64,000 nucleotides of DNA from Hyphococcus formosus. Its GTDB lineage: Bacteria; Pseudomonadota; Alphaproteobacteria; Caulobacterales; Parvularculaceae. Every line of letters starts with the position of its first letter. The stretch's first letter is position 1. Both the position numbers and the translations under genes were made by a program. Shown one piece after another: positions 15,375 to 24,395 of the stretch. Location: the NCBI RefSeq assembly GCF_046736345.1, contig NZ_CP157210.1, forward strand, positions 124,001-188,000, given 5' to 3'. The notes under the pieces are model-generated. The model worked only from the letters and a program-made list of their open reading frames with translations, was not told where the DNA came from and did not search any database.

Positions 15375-16766
15375 ATGTCTGAATCTTCGATAAAAAGTGA
15401 GATTTTAGGGCGCAAAGCGCAATTTCACCGGTTGCTCTTTCGGTTGCATTTTTATGCGGGAATTATCGTCGCGCCCTTTTTGCTAATTCTTGCGGTTACG
15501 GGCGCGATTTATCTGTTCGTGACGGAAATAGAAGACCTTGCCCATCCTGATTGGCGCTTTGTAAGTGAGCAGGGTCGCCATCTCTCACCCGAAGAAATGA
15601 TTGGCGGTGCGATAAAAAAATACCCCGGCGCGACACCAACGCGGATAGATCTTCCTACCGCGCCAAACCGAACCGCGGTGGTATTTCTTACCCCGCAAGA
15701 GGGGGAGCCTTTTCGGGTGTATGTCGATCCGGTCTCAGGTGAAGCACTCGGATCATTCATTTATGCGCAAACACTCGTGGGGTTTTCTGACCTTATGCAC
15801 GGATCATTATTAATGGGCGATAGGGGGGACCTTATTGTTGAGCTTGCTTCGTGCTGGGCAATTATTCTGATCATCACGGGGCTTTACTTATGGTGGCCGC
15901 GCACGTCCAATAAACTATGGGGCGTATTTATCCCGCGATTTACCAAGGGCCGTTCAATGTGGCGCGACCTTCATGCGGTTACCGGGGTTTGGGTTTCGTT
16001 CTTACTTTTGTTTTTGCTGCTAACTGGTCTTCCATGGTCAACAAATTGGGGCGGATATTTGCAAAAGGCGATGGAATTGGCAGATATCAGTTACCCCGCA
16101 TCCTACCGATCGCACATCGATCATGATGTAACCACAAGCGATGGGTCCGCGGCAGTGTTAGCGGATACCATGTCGGATATTCCATGGACGTTGGAGACCG
16201 CACCAGCACCGCATTCTCACCATGGCGGCAAAACACCAATCAGTATTGATGAGGCAACAAAGAAGTTCGCACAAGAGGGACTAATCACTGGTTATCGATT
16301 GGCACTGCCGAGCACGGCACAGGATGTTTATACCGCTTACACCTATCCTGATCAGCCACAGGGACAGCGCACAATCCATTTAGATCAGTATACGGGCGAA
16401 GTACTTAACGATGTCAGTTTTTCTGATTATGGTATTGGTGCCAAAGCAGTTGAGCTAGGCGTTGCCCTACATATGGGAAATTATTTTGGCGTTCCAAATC
16501 AGCTTTTAATGTTATTTGCAGCCCTTGGGGCCGCCTTGCTTGCGATCAGTGGGCCGGTGATGTGGATGATGCGGCGAAAAAGCGGCCTCGGTGCGCCAAA
16601 GGCGATTGGATCGGGAAGGGCAATTTGGGTGCTCGCATCAATTATGGTGGTGTTCGGAATATTGTTCCCCGTACTAGGTGTTACGGCATTGTTCGTCTTT
16701 GCGGTTGAGCGCCTTGTCTTGAGCCGCTTTGCGCCCACCCGTGAATGGCTAGGGTTGGCGAACTAG
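15375..16766 (+). CDS. PepSY-associated TM protein (putative ferrisiderophore reductase)
   Basis: A 463-residue inner-membrane protein of the PepSY_TM (PiuB/FpvG-like) family. There is a membrane helix near the N-terminus (FHRLLFRLHFYAGIIVAPF region), a periplasmic PepSY-like domain, a second helix with LYLWWPR, a third around LLFLLLTGLPWSTNWG, and the last two helices near the C-terminus (VMWMMRR after the fourth). Conserved His and Trp residues may hold haem or accept electrons. In pseudomonads such proteins help reduce ferrisiderophores in the periplasm. It follows the siderophore receptor in the same direction. The frame opens 17 codons earlier at an ATG (15324) with AAAGG before it, so that start is possible. 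Confidence 0.85.
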   Translation: MSESSIKSEILGRKAQFHRLLFRLHFYAGIIVAPFLLILAVTGAIYLFVTEIEDLAHPDWRFVSEQGRHLSPEEMIGGAIKKYPGATPTRIDLPTAPNRTAVVFLTPQEGEPFRVYVDPVSGEALGSFIYAQTLVGFSDLMHGSLLMGDRGDLIVELASCWAIILIITGLYLWWPRTSNKLWGVFIPRFTKGRSMWRDLHAVTGVWVSFLLLFLLLTGLPWSTNWGGYLQKAMELADISYPASYRSHIDHDVTTSDGSAAVLADTMSDIPWTLETAPAPHSHHGGKTPISIDEATKKFAQEGLITGYRLALPSTAQDVYTAYTYPDQPQGQRTIHLDQYTGEVLNDVSFSDYGIGAKAVELGVALHMGNYFGVPNQLLMLFAALGAALLAISGPVMWMMRRKSGLGAPKAIGSGRAIWVLASIMVVFGILFPVLGVTALFVFAVERLVLSRFAPTREWLGLAN

Positions 16767-16854
16767 GCTGCATCACTGAAGGATAATAAAACAGAAATGT
16801 AGCACACCCGCTCTCGAAATGATGACACATGCCGGGCAGGTGGTTCAAAGCAAT

Positions 16855-16875
16855 AACGTCGAAGTCATCGACGTT
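16855..16875. repeat. Inverted repeat with 8-bp arms
   Basis: AACGTCGA, five-base spacer, TCGACGTT, in the 276-base space between the PepSY gene and the creatininase gene (convergent ends). It has no T-run; it may be a weak terminator stem or an unused operator. The rest of that space shows nothing recognisable. Confidence 0.6.
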
Positions 16876-17042
16876 TCATGCATACGATCAAACTGATCAA
16901 GGCCCGATTTATGTTGGCTAAGGCAACGCTTAAAGATCAGCCTGATGACGAAGGAAAACAATTCGCCATCGGGCTGACGGAGCGGCTAGAAACCGTTGGA
17001 GTCAGGTTTCCAGCCACACCTTGGGGGAGATCGTCCGAACGG

Positions 17043-18023
17043 CTATTTCTTTGGACCCGCACCAACCGGACGTAGTTCTTTCCACCGATCAATGAACTGG
17101 ACCGCAGCATTCACAAAAACTTCCGTATCTTTCCGGCCAATTTCGGCATTGGCCAGTGACAGGTCTTGCTCGCTCCAAACGCCGGTATCGGTCATGTCTT
17201 TGGTATCGGTACCTTTGCCGGTCGATTCCTGCTTCAGCGCCTCGACCAAAAAGACAAGGCGGGCCGTGTCGTCGCCAGCTTCAATCGCTGGCACCATGTC
17301 TCGCAGGTGAGGCAGCATATGCAGCTTCGTTTTTTTGGCCCGTTCCAGATCGACGAGATTCGGCTGCAGATAAAGCGAGCGGCTGGTTTCGTTTACGCCG
17401 CCATGGCGGTCGAAATGATTCCGTTTAGCTAACTTATCAGTTTCGAGAAAGGGCCGTACGGCCGTGCCAAGGTTGACAGCGATGCCGGGTGTTTCCTGAT
17501 TGATGCGATCGACAATGTACGAGGTTGTCGCCGAATTACCGCCATGAGCATTCAATAAAAGGAAGCGCTTAAAGCCCTGTCCGATCATGCTCTGGACCGC
17601 TTCGAAGTAAACCTGCTGCAGGGTCTCAGGTGAAACAGAGATCGTTCCCGGAAAATCTAAATGATAGGGCGAGTTACCAACATTCATGATCGGCGCGACC
17701 AGCACATCGGTATATTGTGCAACCAGCTTGGCGCGTTCAGTGCCGTTCAGGAAATCAGTACCCAGCGGTCCTTGCGGCCCATGCTGTTCAATGGCACCGA
17801 TTGGAATAATCACCATATCGTTGGTCTCAAGATACTCCGCTACCTCGGCCCATGTCATGTCGGGAATAAGGTTCTTGGTCTCCGCTGGCTTGGCCAATGG
17901 ATTGGTTTCAGGGAGCGTGATCCATTCATGATCAGATTTGGATTCTGCGTGAGCCTGCATTGTAAAAGCAGAAAACAAGCAGAGGGACGCGCATGCCCGT
18001 ATTAGGTTTCCTCTTAAAGTCAT
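17043..18023 (-). CDS. Exported creatininase-family amidohydrolase
   Basis: A 326-residue creatininase-superfamily metal hydrolase with a signal peptide (hydrophobic core LIRACASLCLFSAF, cleavage near AHA). Metal ligands of the family are visible: IGAIEQHGP (Glu and His), LGTDF (Asp), NAHGGNS (His) and HGGVNETS (Glu). Creatininases open cyclic or linear amides (creatinine, or peptide ends as in MftE). A periplasmic location is unusual, since most are cytoplasmic. Start at 18023 is set by GGAGAA three bases upstream of TATG; the longer frame to 18083 lacks a site. It follows the TonB receptor by 63 bases, with a strong hairpin between. The set suggests periplasmic cleavage of an imported amide. 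Confidence 0.85.
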   Translation of the reverse strand: MTLRGNLIRACASLCLFSAFTMQAHAESKSDHEWITLPETNPLAKPAETKNLIPDMTWAEVAEYLETNDMVIIPIGAIEQHGPQGPLGTDFLNGTERAKLVAQYTDVLVAPIMNVGNSPYHLDFPGTISVSPETLQQVYFEAVQSMIGQGFKRFLLLNAHGGNSATTSYIVDRINQETPGIAVNLGTAVRPFLETDKLAKRNHFDRHGGVNETSRSLYLQPNLVDLERAKKTKLHMLPHLRDMVPAIEAGDDTARLVFLVEALKQESTGKGTDTKDMTDTGVWSEQDLSLANAEIGRKDTEVFVNAAVQFIDRWKELRPVGAGPKK

Positions 18024-18040
18024 AAAGTTCTCCTTGTAAT

Positions 18041-18062
18041 AGGCCGGACTAATTGTCCGGCC
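18041..18062 (-). promoter_or_regulatory. Intercistronic hairpin between receptor and creatininase
   Basis: GGCCGGAC and GTCCGGCC pair perfectly around a five-base loop. No T-run follows in the minus (transcribed) direction. It may stop 3' exonucleases, process the transcript or attenuate the downstream creatininase gene. Confidence 0.65.
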
Positions 18063-18086
18063 TTGATGAGAGTGGGGTTGCAACGA

Positions 18087-20870
18087 TTAGAAATTGAACC
18101 GGACACCGGCTGTGTAGATGCGACCGATGGTGTCATAGATCGTCCGTGCGGTGCCGCTTTGTGTGAGCGGTGGATCGTTATCGAGCAGGTTCTGGATTGT
18201 TCCGTACAGCGCAATGCGATCATCACCGGTGTCGTGAATGGCGATTTCACCCGAAAGATCGAAGTAGAGCCGGCCGCTAACGCGTTCGACATCAACATTG
18301 TATTCTTCGGTCAGAATTCCGCCACCGACATAGCGGCCCGTTACACTGAAACGGTAGTCATTGTTCGAATAGGTGACCGATGTATTGGTCCGCCAATGCG
18401 GTACACCGCCGACGCCGCTGGTGCCGGTGACTTCGGTGTTACCCGCAAAGTGGCGCACACCATCAGCATCGACCATGTTCAGCTTGTCGACATAGGTGAC
18501 GAGCGAATTAAGATCGAGATTTGCTGACCCCACCGGAACAGAATAGGCCAACTGGAAATCAAGACCAGATGTTTCGAGCTTCTGAACATTTGCCGGACCT
18601 GTTCGGATCACGGTGATTTCACCAGACGTGTCCGATCGGGTAATCTGTGAACAGACTTGTGGCGCATCAGTATAGCAACGTGTTACAATTTCTGATGCGC
18701 TGAGTGAGTTAATTGCGCCGTTCAGCGTGATATCATAATAATCCAACGACATTCGCAGACGCGGAATCGAGGTCGGTGTAAATACAATACCCGCCGTTGT
18801 TGTATCGCCTTTCTCTGGCACCAAATCAGGATTCCCGACGGCGAGATTCCGTACCGTATAAGTCGTGCCCAAAATCGGATCATCAATGGTCGCGGTGAAG
18901 TTGTTGCCTTGGGCAAAGAGTTCATCAAGACCCGGCGCGCGGATGTCACGCGATTGCGTAATCCGCACCCGGATAGAATCATTGATCGTATAGTTTAAGC
19001 CGGCTTTCCAGGTTTTAACCGTGCCCGAGGAACTGTAGTCCGTGATTCGGGCCGCGACGTTCAGGTCAAGATTCTGGGCCCATAATTGGTCCGCAGCCAG
19101 TGGGACGACAGCCTCGACAAAGCCTTCCTTCACATTCTGGCTGGCGCTCCACGGTTTATTGTTGCCAATCCGAAAAGCGTTGACGAGCGAGAGTTCATCC
19201 GATGTTACGTCGACAGACTGGTGCCGATATTCGCCACCGACGGCGACCGAAACAGGGCCAGCCCAAGTGTTAATCGGTTCGCCATTAATCGTCATGGCGA
19301 CGACCTGTTGGTTGATGTCCCAGTCGCGTATCGAAGTGCCGTTCATCCAGGTAATTGCTTCATCAGAAACATTGCCATAACCAAAGAAATTGGCTGGGAC
19401 ACATCCGTTGCCGGGATCTGTTAACGTCGAACGGCAAACGATGCTGCCTGTGCTGGGGTCGAAGACGGCGTCAATCGACTGTCGCCACAGGTCCGTGATG
19501 CGATCGTCTGTATAGCGGGTGAGGACAAGCGTCCGACCGACAGCGCCGTAGGCATCAAACGACCAGCCGCCGCCGAGTTCGGCTTCAAGCCCGGCTGTGG
19601 CCTGCCAAGTCTTGGAATTGATGTCAAAAAGGCCACGTGCATAATCTTCGAAACCGCGGCCCATGGTGAATGAATCAATGCCGTTATCCGCCATAACCTG
19701 AGCGACGGAAGCCGGTAGATAGGCATTATCCGCCTGAATGGTAATTTGATCGACGCGTAGGTTACTACCCGTTTCAACGTCGCTGTAGGCATAGCCGAAT
19801 TCACCGAAAATGGTGACATTGGGCATAACTTCGTAATCAGCGTGCGCAAACGCGCTGTAACGTTCGATAGGGCTTTCCAGTACGCGTATTCCGTTTGTCG
19901 AGATGCCGTCGCCGCCATCCATCCGCGTTGCACTGACATTGTCGCCATAGGTAAATGGTACCGCTGAGCCATCATCAGCAAACTGAATGCCTTGCAATAA
20001 TGACGGCGAATTGATCACACCCCCGTCCGAGCCGTTGGCGTAACGCGCATCACCGACAAGTAAATAGCGCGGTTCGCCATTGCTGGCGGTGTAATTGGGA
20101 TTCTGAATTGCGCCTGCCGTGCCCCATTCGCGATCGCTGAGCGCGCCGACGCCGCTGTTCTTCCGTGTTTCCGCGCCAATGACGAAATGACCGCGGCCGC
20201 CATCGAACGAAGTCCCATAGGCAACGCTACCAAAATAATTGCGATGGTCGTTGTGATCGGTAATGCCGCCTTGGAAGTTTCCTTTGAACCCTTCAAGCTC
20301 AGTGTTCAGATTCAGGTTAACAACCCCAGCAACTGCGTCCGACCCATAGGCCGCTGATGCACCGCCGGTAACGACATCGACGGAAGAGACCAGCGCCTGG
20401 GGAAGGAGGTTGATGTTTAGTGCGCCTGTGGTGGTGGTTGGTACATAGCGCTTGCCGTCGATTAGCGTCAGCGTGCGAAGGTAACCAAGGCCGCGCATGT
20501 CGAGAAAATTCCCGCCTGCAGCATTCGATAGGCTCGACGATGTTGCGGGCGTCAGTGCCGAGCGTAGGGCTGGCAGTTGGTTGATGGCATCCGCGATATT
20601 TGGCGCAGCAACCCGTTCGAGCATCTCTGTGCCCATGGTGGTGGTCGGCGTTGTCGCTGTAAATCCGTCCCGTTTGACCCGTGAACCCGTGACGACGATG
20701 GCGTCGCCGGTTGTAGTACTATTGTCATTTTCTGCGTCTATAGTCTGCGCAGAGGCTGCCGTGGTTGATAATGCGGCGAAGCTGACGGCAGCAAGCAGAC
20801 AAAGCTTGTGACGTCGTAAAAATGCTCGCTGCATTCGGGTGGAATTCATTTTGTCCGATGTTGTAATCAT
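18087..20870 (-). CDS. TonB-dependent receptor
   Basis: A 927-residue outer-membrane receptor of the large family common in Caulobacterales and sphingomonads. A long signal peptide ends at ASAQ; then the TonB box-like DAIVVTGSRV (about 53-62), the plug domain with FLDMRGLGYLRTLTLIDGKR split across PxxxxLRG-type motifs and SAAYGSDAVAGVVNL, and a barrel ending in AGVRFNF. Such receptors import oligomers larger than siderophores, including peptides and sugars. AAGG lies a few bases before the ATG. The GTTGC-N7-GCAAC site 108 bases upstream, and its operon mate, link it to the LysR-controlled amino-acid system. Ligand is unknown; an aspartyl-containing compound is my inference. Confidence 0.88.
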   Translation of the reverse strand: MITTSDKMNSTRMQRAFLRRHKLCLLAAVSFAALSTTAASAQTIDAENDNSTTTGDAIVVTGSRVKRDGFTATTPTTTMGTEMLERVAAPNIADAINQLPALRSALTPATSSSLSNAAGGNFLDMRGLGYLRTLTLIDGKRYVPTTTTGALNINLLPQALVSSVDVVTGGASAAYGSDAVAGVVNLNLNTELEGFKGNFQGGITDHNDHRNYFGSVAYGTSFDGGRGHFVIGAETRKNSGVGALSDREWGTAGAIQNPNYTASNGEPRYLLVGDARYANGSDGGVINSPSLLQGIQFADDGSAVPFTYGDNVSATRMDGGDGISTNGIRVLESPIERYSAFAHADYEVMPNVTIFGEFGYAYSDVETGSNLRVDQITIQADNAYLPASVAQVMADNGIDSFTMGRGFEDYARGLFDINSKTWQATAGLEAELGGGWSFDAYGAVGRTLVLTRYTDDRITDLWRQSIDAVFDPSTGSIVCRSTLTDPGNGCVPANFFGYGNVSDEAITWMNGTSIRDWDINQQVVAMTINGEPINTWAGPVSVAVGGEYRHQSVDVTSDELSLVNAFRIGNNKPWSASQNVKEGFVEAVVPLAADQLWAQNLDLNVAARITDYSSSGTVKTWKAGLNYTINDSIRVRITQSRDIRAPGLDELFAQGNNFTATIDDPILGTTYTVRNLAVGNPDLVPEKGDTTTAGIVFTPTSIPRLRMSLDYYDITLNGAINSLSASEIVTRCYTDAPQVCSQITRSDTSGEITVIRTGPANVQKLETSGLDFQLAYSVPVGSANLDLNSLVTYVDKLNMVDADGVRHFAGNTEVTGTSGVGGVPHWRTNTSVTYSNNDYRFSVTGRYVGGGILTEEYNVDVERVSGRLYFDLSGEIAIHDTGDDRIALYGTIQNLLDNDPPLTQSGTARTIYDTIGRIYTAGVRFNF

Positions 20871-21182
20871 ACTGGCCTTCCTGTTTGGTGCCGCTCCCGC
20901 ACCTGTTCGCTGAAATCAACGGACACAGGATCATCGAATTGCTCTTCGCGAAAAAAGCACCAAGTTCGCTCCCCCCTGTTGCAATATCCGCAACGTCGCG
21001 GAGGGGCGCGCAGCATATTCGTGCGTAAAGTTGCCGTTTATCGCAGAATCATGACCCCATGCTGGGCATTGCCGCGGCGCAACACGAAACGTCAATTTTA
21101 CAACTAAACTCGCGGTGTGACTTTTTTGCATTGCACAAATCTGTCACAATGCCGTCGGGTGATCGCTGACGGAGGCTTATAT
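20871..21182. promoter_or_regulatory. Divergent promoter region, TonB receptor / LysR
   Basis: About 310 bases between oppositely oriented genes. It contains the inverted repeat GTTGC-N7-GCAAC at 20978-20994, a degenerate copy TTGC-N6-GCAAC at 21069-21083, and a longer-spaced pair GCATTG-N13-CAATGC at 21128-21152 close to the regulator's start. Such multiple half-sites are usual for LysR autoregulation and activation of the divergent operon. Confidence 0.6.
20978..20994. promoter_or_regulatory. LysR operator copy 1 (GTTGC-N7-GCAAC)
   Basis: Perfect inverted repeat of 5-bp arms with 7-base spacer, which contains the classic T-N11-A LysR signature. It sits 108 bases upstream of the TonB receptor start. 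The same repeat occurs upstream of the aspartate-dehydrogenase-like gene and the symporter gene. Confidence 0.7.
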
Positions 21183-22076
21183 ATGTTCCCCGACCCTTTG
21201 CGGGCGTTCCGGAGTGTGGTGAAAACCGGATCGATGCGAAAAGCTGGTGACGCGCTTGGACTGGCACCGTCATCGGTTAGTAGGCAGGTGGCCATTTTGG
21301 AGCGGCAGATGGGCACGCAATTGTTTCGCCGATCGGTCAATGGCCTTTCGCTGACCTATGCCGGAAAAATGGTCGCCGAATATTCAGATGATGTCGTGAT
21401 AGGCTTCGATTCGCTGCGCGCAGATCTCGACGATTTGCGCGGCAATCAGCGCCTCATCAAACTCGCTATGGTGGAAAGCGTCGTTTCGGCTGGGCCAGCG
21501 CAAGCGATTTATGAGTTCAATCAACAATATGAAAATGTTCACTTTGAATTCGAGATCCTTCCAGCGCCGGCGGTCGTCGAAACGGTCCGTCAGCAAGAAT
21601 GCGATATCGGCATTACCTTCAGTGCCGACGTCGATGACCTGATCAGAACCGTCGCGCGGTTCGCCGAACCCGTTCTTGTGGTGGTGCCAAAAGACCACCC
21701 ACTGGCCGAACGGCGCGCGATGCCGGTCGCTGAACTCGTGGATTACAATGTGGCCTTGCCTGCGTCTGATTTCGGCGTCCGGAAACGTTTTAACCGCGCC
21801 TTGGCCCAAGCCGAAATTCAATTGCAGCCGAATTTGCAAAGTAACTCGTTCGAGGCGTTACGCGATTTTGTTCGTTCTGGTGCGGGAATTGCGGTTTTGC
21901 CGCGTGGCGCGGCGTTACGCGAACAGGAGGTTGGGCGCGCCCATTGCGTACAACTTCAGGACGCAAATTTCGATGATAGCTCGCTTGATATGATCGTATA
22001 CAAACAACAACGCATCCCACGATTGGTCAATCTTTTCATCAAGACCCTGCGCAGCGCCATTGAGGAGCATCGCTAG
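21183..22076 (+). CDS. LysR family transcriptional regulator
   Basis: A 297-residue LysR regulator. The winged helix-turn-helix covers residues about 4-62 (FRSVVKTGSMRKAGDALGLAPSSVSRQVAILE, split by the turn after KTGS), and the periplasmic-binding-protein-like effector domain follows from about 90. The effector domain has a plausible small-acid or amino-acid pocket, but I cannot name the ligand. The start at 21183 is fixed by GGAGG seven bases upstream; the longer frame to 21117 lacks it and would give an unusual N-terminus. It is transcribed away from the TonB receptor operon and sits upstream of the aspartate-dehydrogenase-like gene in the same direction. It is the natural regulator for the shared GTTGC-N7-GCAAC sites. 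Confidence 0.9.
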   Translation: MFPDPLRAFRSVVKTGSMRKAGDALGLAPSSVSRQVAILERQMGTQLFRRSVNGLSLTYAGKMVAEYSDDVVIGFDSLRADLDDLRGNQRLIKLAMVESVVSAGPAQAIYEFNQQYENVHFEFEILPAPAVVETVRQQECDIGITFSADVDDLIRTVARFAEPVLVVVPKDHPLAERRAMPVAELVDYNVALPASDFGVRKRFNRALAQAEIQLQPNLQSNSFEALRDFVRSGAGIAVLPRGAALREQEVGRAHCVQLQDANFDDSSLDMIVYKQQRIPRLVNLFIKTLRSAIEEHR

Positions 22077-22083
22077 GATTACC

Positions 22084-22100
22084 GTTGCATGTTTCGCAAC
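22084..22100. promoter_or_regulatory. LysR operator copy 2 (GTTGC-N7-GCAAC)
   Basis: Same perfect 5-bp arms and 7-base spacer as copy 1, placed just after the LysR stop and 86 bases before the aspartate-dehydrogenase-like start. The match suggests this gene has its own regulated promoter and is not just read through from the regulator. Confidence 0.7.
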
Positions 22101-22185
22101 AGGGGAGGGTAATCAGCGTTCTATCTCTGACACGGCCAAATGTTGAATCTTGTCAGCAAATGCAATGACAAGGATCTTGTGCTGT

Positions 22186-22995
22186 ATGAAGCGTGCGGCA
22201 ATTTTCGGAATGGGTGCGATTGGGACATCGCTTGCGAGGGATTGGGCAAAGCAGGCACCGAAAGGGTGGGAATTGTCTGCGGTGTGCGCGCGACCTCGTC
22301 AGAGCGCAGCCATTCGCGATCTTCTGCCGAGCGGAACGGACGTGTTGGAAAGCGTCGAAGATCTACTTCGGATGCCGTTGGATGCGGTGATCGAAACGGT
22401 CGGCCATGCGTCTGCCCGCCGATATGGGGTAGACATTCTAAGCGCGGGTCGCGATCTCTATTTACTTTCCTCGGGTATCTTGGCCGATAAACAACTCCAC
22501 GCCGATCTGATCGCCGCTGCCCGGCAAGGTCAATCGCGCATCATCGTTCCGACAGGTGCGCTTGCCGGTTTTGACGGATTGTTGGCGATGGCATTGTCTT
22601 CGGAAGCGACGGTGACCTATCGCTCAACGAAACCAGCCAAGGCTTGGCGCAATACGCCCGCAGATGGCGAGTTCGATCTTGATGCGCTGCGCGAACCGCT
22701 CGTGTTTTTTCGCGGTACGGCGCGAGAAGCGGCAAGCCTTTATCCGAAGAACGCCAATTTGGCCGCCAGTGTTGCAATCGGCGGCGTAGGCTTCGAAGCA
22801 ACGAAAGTTGAACTGGTTGCGGATCCGGCTGCAAACGGCAACCTCGCAGAATTGGAAGTGCAAACGCCCAATTGCGTGTTGAAGTTGCAGATGGGTGGCA
22901 TCGCAGAACGCGACAATCCTAAATCATCAGCCATTGTCAGCTCGAGCGTGCTGGCTGCTCTGGTGCGTCAGGAAAGCATTATCCGACTCGGCTGA
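22186..22995 (+). CDS. L-aspartate dehydrogenase-like enzyme (NadX/DUF108 family)
   Basis: A 269-residue NAD(P)-dependent dehydrogenase of the aspartate dehydrogenase family. The N-terminus AAIFGMGAIGTSLARDW is the Rossmann GxGxxG. A TVGHASA segment (about 77), GALAGFDGL (about 123) and the C-terminal YPKNANLAASVAIGG (about 185-199) are typical of the family, where this last Asn/His region binds aspartate. Members convert L-aspartate to oxaloacetate and ammonia, or to iminoaspartate for NAD synthesis. No nadA or nadC lies nearby and a dicarboxylate transporter follows, so catabolism is more likely. Start at 22186 follows AAGGA; frames open upstream to 22150. Confidence 0.8.
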   Translation: MKRAAIFGMGAIGTSLARDWAKQAPKGWELSAVCARPRQSAAIRDLLPSGTDVLESVEDLLRMPLDAVIETVGHASARRYGVDILSAGRDLYLLSSGILADKQLHADLIAAARQGQSRIIVPTGALAGFDGLLAMALSSEATVTYRSTKPAKAWRNTPADGEFDLDALREPLVFFRGTAREAASLYPKNANLAASVAIGGVGFEATKVELVADPAANGNLAELEVQTPNCVLKLQMGGIAERDNPKSSAIVSSSVLAALVRQESIIRLG

Positions 22996-23040
22996 CCTAA
23001 GCGCGCTTAAAGGGACAAGTGCATAAATCCAGACAGTAAA

Positions 23041-23075
23041 AAGGGCGCGGTTCATGATGGCCGCGCCCTTCTTTG
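23041..23075. terminator. Bidirectional terminator
   Basis: AAGGGCGCGG pairs perfectly with CCGCGCCCTT across ten bases, between the aspartate-dehydrogenase-like gene and the convergent symporter gene, with T-rich sequence after it. Confidence 0.85.
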
Positions 23076-23123
23076 TATTTCTGGTTTATGATTTGGTGAG
23101 CAGTATCGTCGCTGTCAGTAAGA

Positions 23124-24395
23124 TTATACCGGACTAGCGACAGGATTTTGCTCGACCTCGTCTTCGGCAGTTCGTTCGTTGCCTTCCCATGCTGCCACCG
23201 CGACTACCGCCACCGCATTGCCCAATACGTTGGTGCCTGACCGGCCCATGTTCAGTAGGTGGTCTACACCCAATAGCAACAAGATCCCTTCGTCCGGCAA
23301 ACCAAATTGGGGCAGGGTGGCTGCAAGGGCGATTAGCGAGCCGCGCGGCACCGCCGCTATACCTTTACTGGCAAGCATGAGCATCAACATCATGGAAACG
23401 ATCATGCCTAATGGCAGTTCGATACCATAAGCCTGCGCAATGAAGATCGATGCAAATGTGCAATAGGTCATTGATGCATCAAGATTAAAAGAATAACCGA
23501 GCGGTAGGATGAAGCTGACAATGCGCGGCGGTACGCCGAACCGTTCCAACGCTGCTAACAAACGTGGATAGGCGGCTTCTGAACTGGATGTCGAAAAGGC
23601 GATGGCTGCCGGTTCGCGCAACCCTTGCAAAAAGGCAGGCAATCTGTCGCGCAGAATAAACCATCCGATAGCGAGTAGAACAAGAATTAGAACGCCAAGC
23701 GCAATATAATAGCCGGCAATCAACCACGCGACTGCGCCGAACACGCCCGCGCCCTGTTTGGCGACTGTGCCGGCAACCGCCGCGAAAACACCGAGCGGCG
23801 CAAATAGCATGACATAGGTCGTGATCTTCAGCATCAATTCCGCTAGTTGCGCCACGGCCGTGCGTATGACTGAACCGCGCTCTCCCAGAGACGACAATCC
23901 CATACCTGCGAAGACCGAAAATACCACAATCTGCAGGACGTTATTTGTTGCGAGCGAGTTGACCACCGAAGTTGGGAACGCCCCCGTAATCACGTCTTCC
24001 GCTGAAAGCTCAGCCGCAAGCGGCGCTTCGGTCGGGCCCGTCGGCATCGGAATACTTAGCCCGGCACCAGGTTGAAGTAGCAGTGCCATCATTGTGCCGA
24101 GGACGAGCGACACAACTGATGCGCCTAGGAACCAAATCATGGCTTTGGCCCCAACGCGAAGGACAGATTTACCGTCTCCAAAATTGGCGATGCCGCTCGT
24201 CAGCGTGGCGAAGATCAGCGGACCGACCACCATCTTGATCAAATTAAGGAAGATTGTACTGATGGTCCTGAAGACTGTGGACATAAGTTCGATCATGCCG
24301 TCGGAGGCCACGGCGTCTAACGTCACGCCGACCAGCGCGCCAAGCGCCAGTGAGCCAAAGATGATCCATGAAAAACGTCCTGCATTGATAATCAT
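23124..24395 (-). CDS. Dicarboxylate/amino acid:cation symporter (DAACS family)
   Basis: A 423-residue member of the glutamate/aspartate:Na+ or H+ symporter family (GltP/DctA-like). Eight membrane helices with two re-entrant loops are predicted. The FSTSSSEAAYPRLL serine-rich hairpin and the LPLGYSFNLDASMTYCTFASIFIAQAYGIEL region (with the NLDA helix-7 pattern) are diagnostic of the substrate and cation sites, which bind aspartate, glutamate or C4 dicarboxylates. A GTTGC-N7-GCAAC copy lies 104 bases upstream, placing it under the same control as the dehydrogenase and the receptor operon. The presence of an aspartate dehydrogenase makes aspartate the best guess for the substrate. Confidence 0.88.
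   Translation of the reverse strand: MIINAGRFSWIIFGSLALGALVGVTLDAVASDGMIELMSTVFRTISTIFLNLIKMVVGPLIFATLTSGIANFGDGKSVLRVGAKAMIWFLGASVVSLVLGTMMALLLQPGAGLSIPMPTGPTEAPLAAELSAEDVITGAFPTSVVNSLATNNVLQIVVFSVFAGMGLSSLGERGSVIRTAVAQLAELMLKITTYVMLFAPLGVFAAVAGTVAKQGAGVFGAVAWLIAGYYIALGVLILVLLAIGWFILRDRLPAFLQGLREPAAIAFSTSSSEAAYPRLLAALERFGVPPRIVSFILPLGYSFNLDASMTYCTFASIFIAQAYGIELPLGMIVSMMLMLMLASKGIAAVPRGSLIALAATLPQFGLPDEGILLLLGVDHLLNMGRSGTNVLGNAVAVVAVAAWEGNERTAEDEVEQNPVASPV

Noticed and set aside
16878..17075. Plus-strand open frame between PepSY and creatininase genes
   Set aside because: No ribosome site or family likeness, and its end overlaps the real creatininase gene in antisense.
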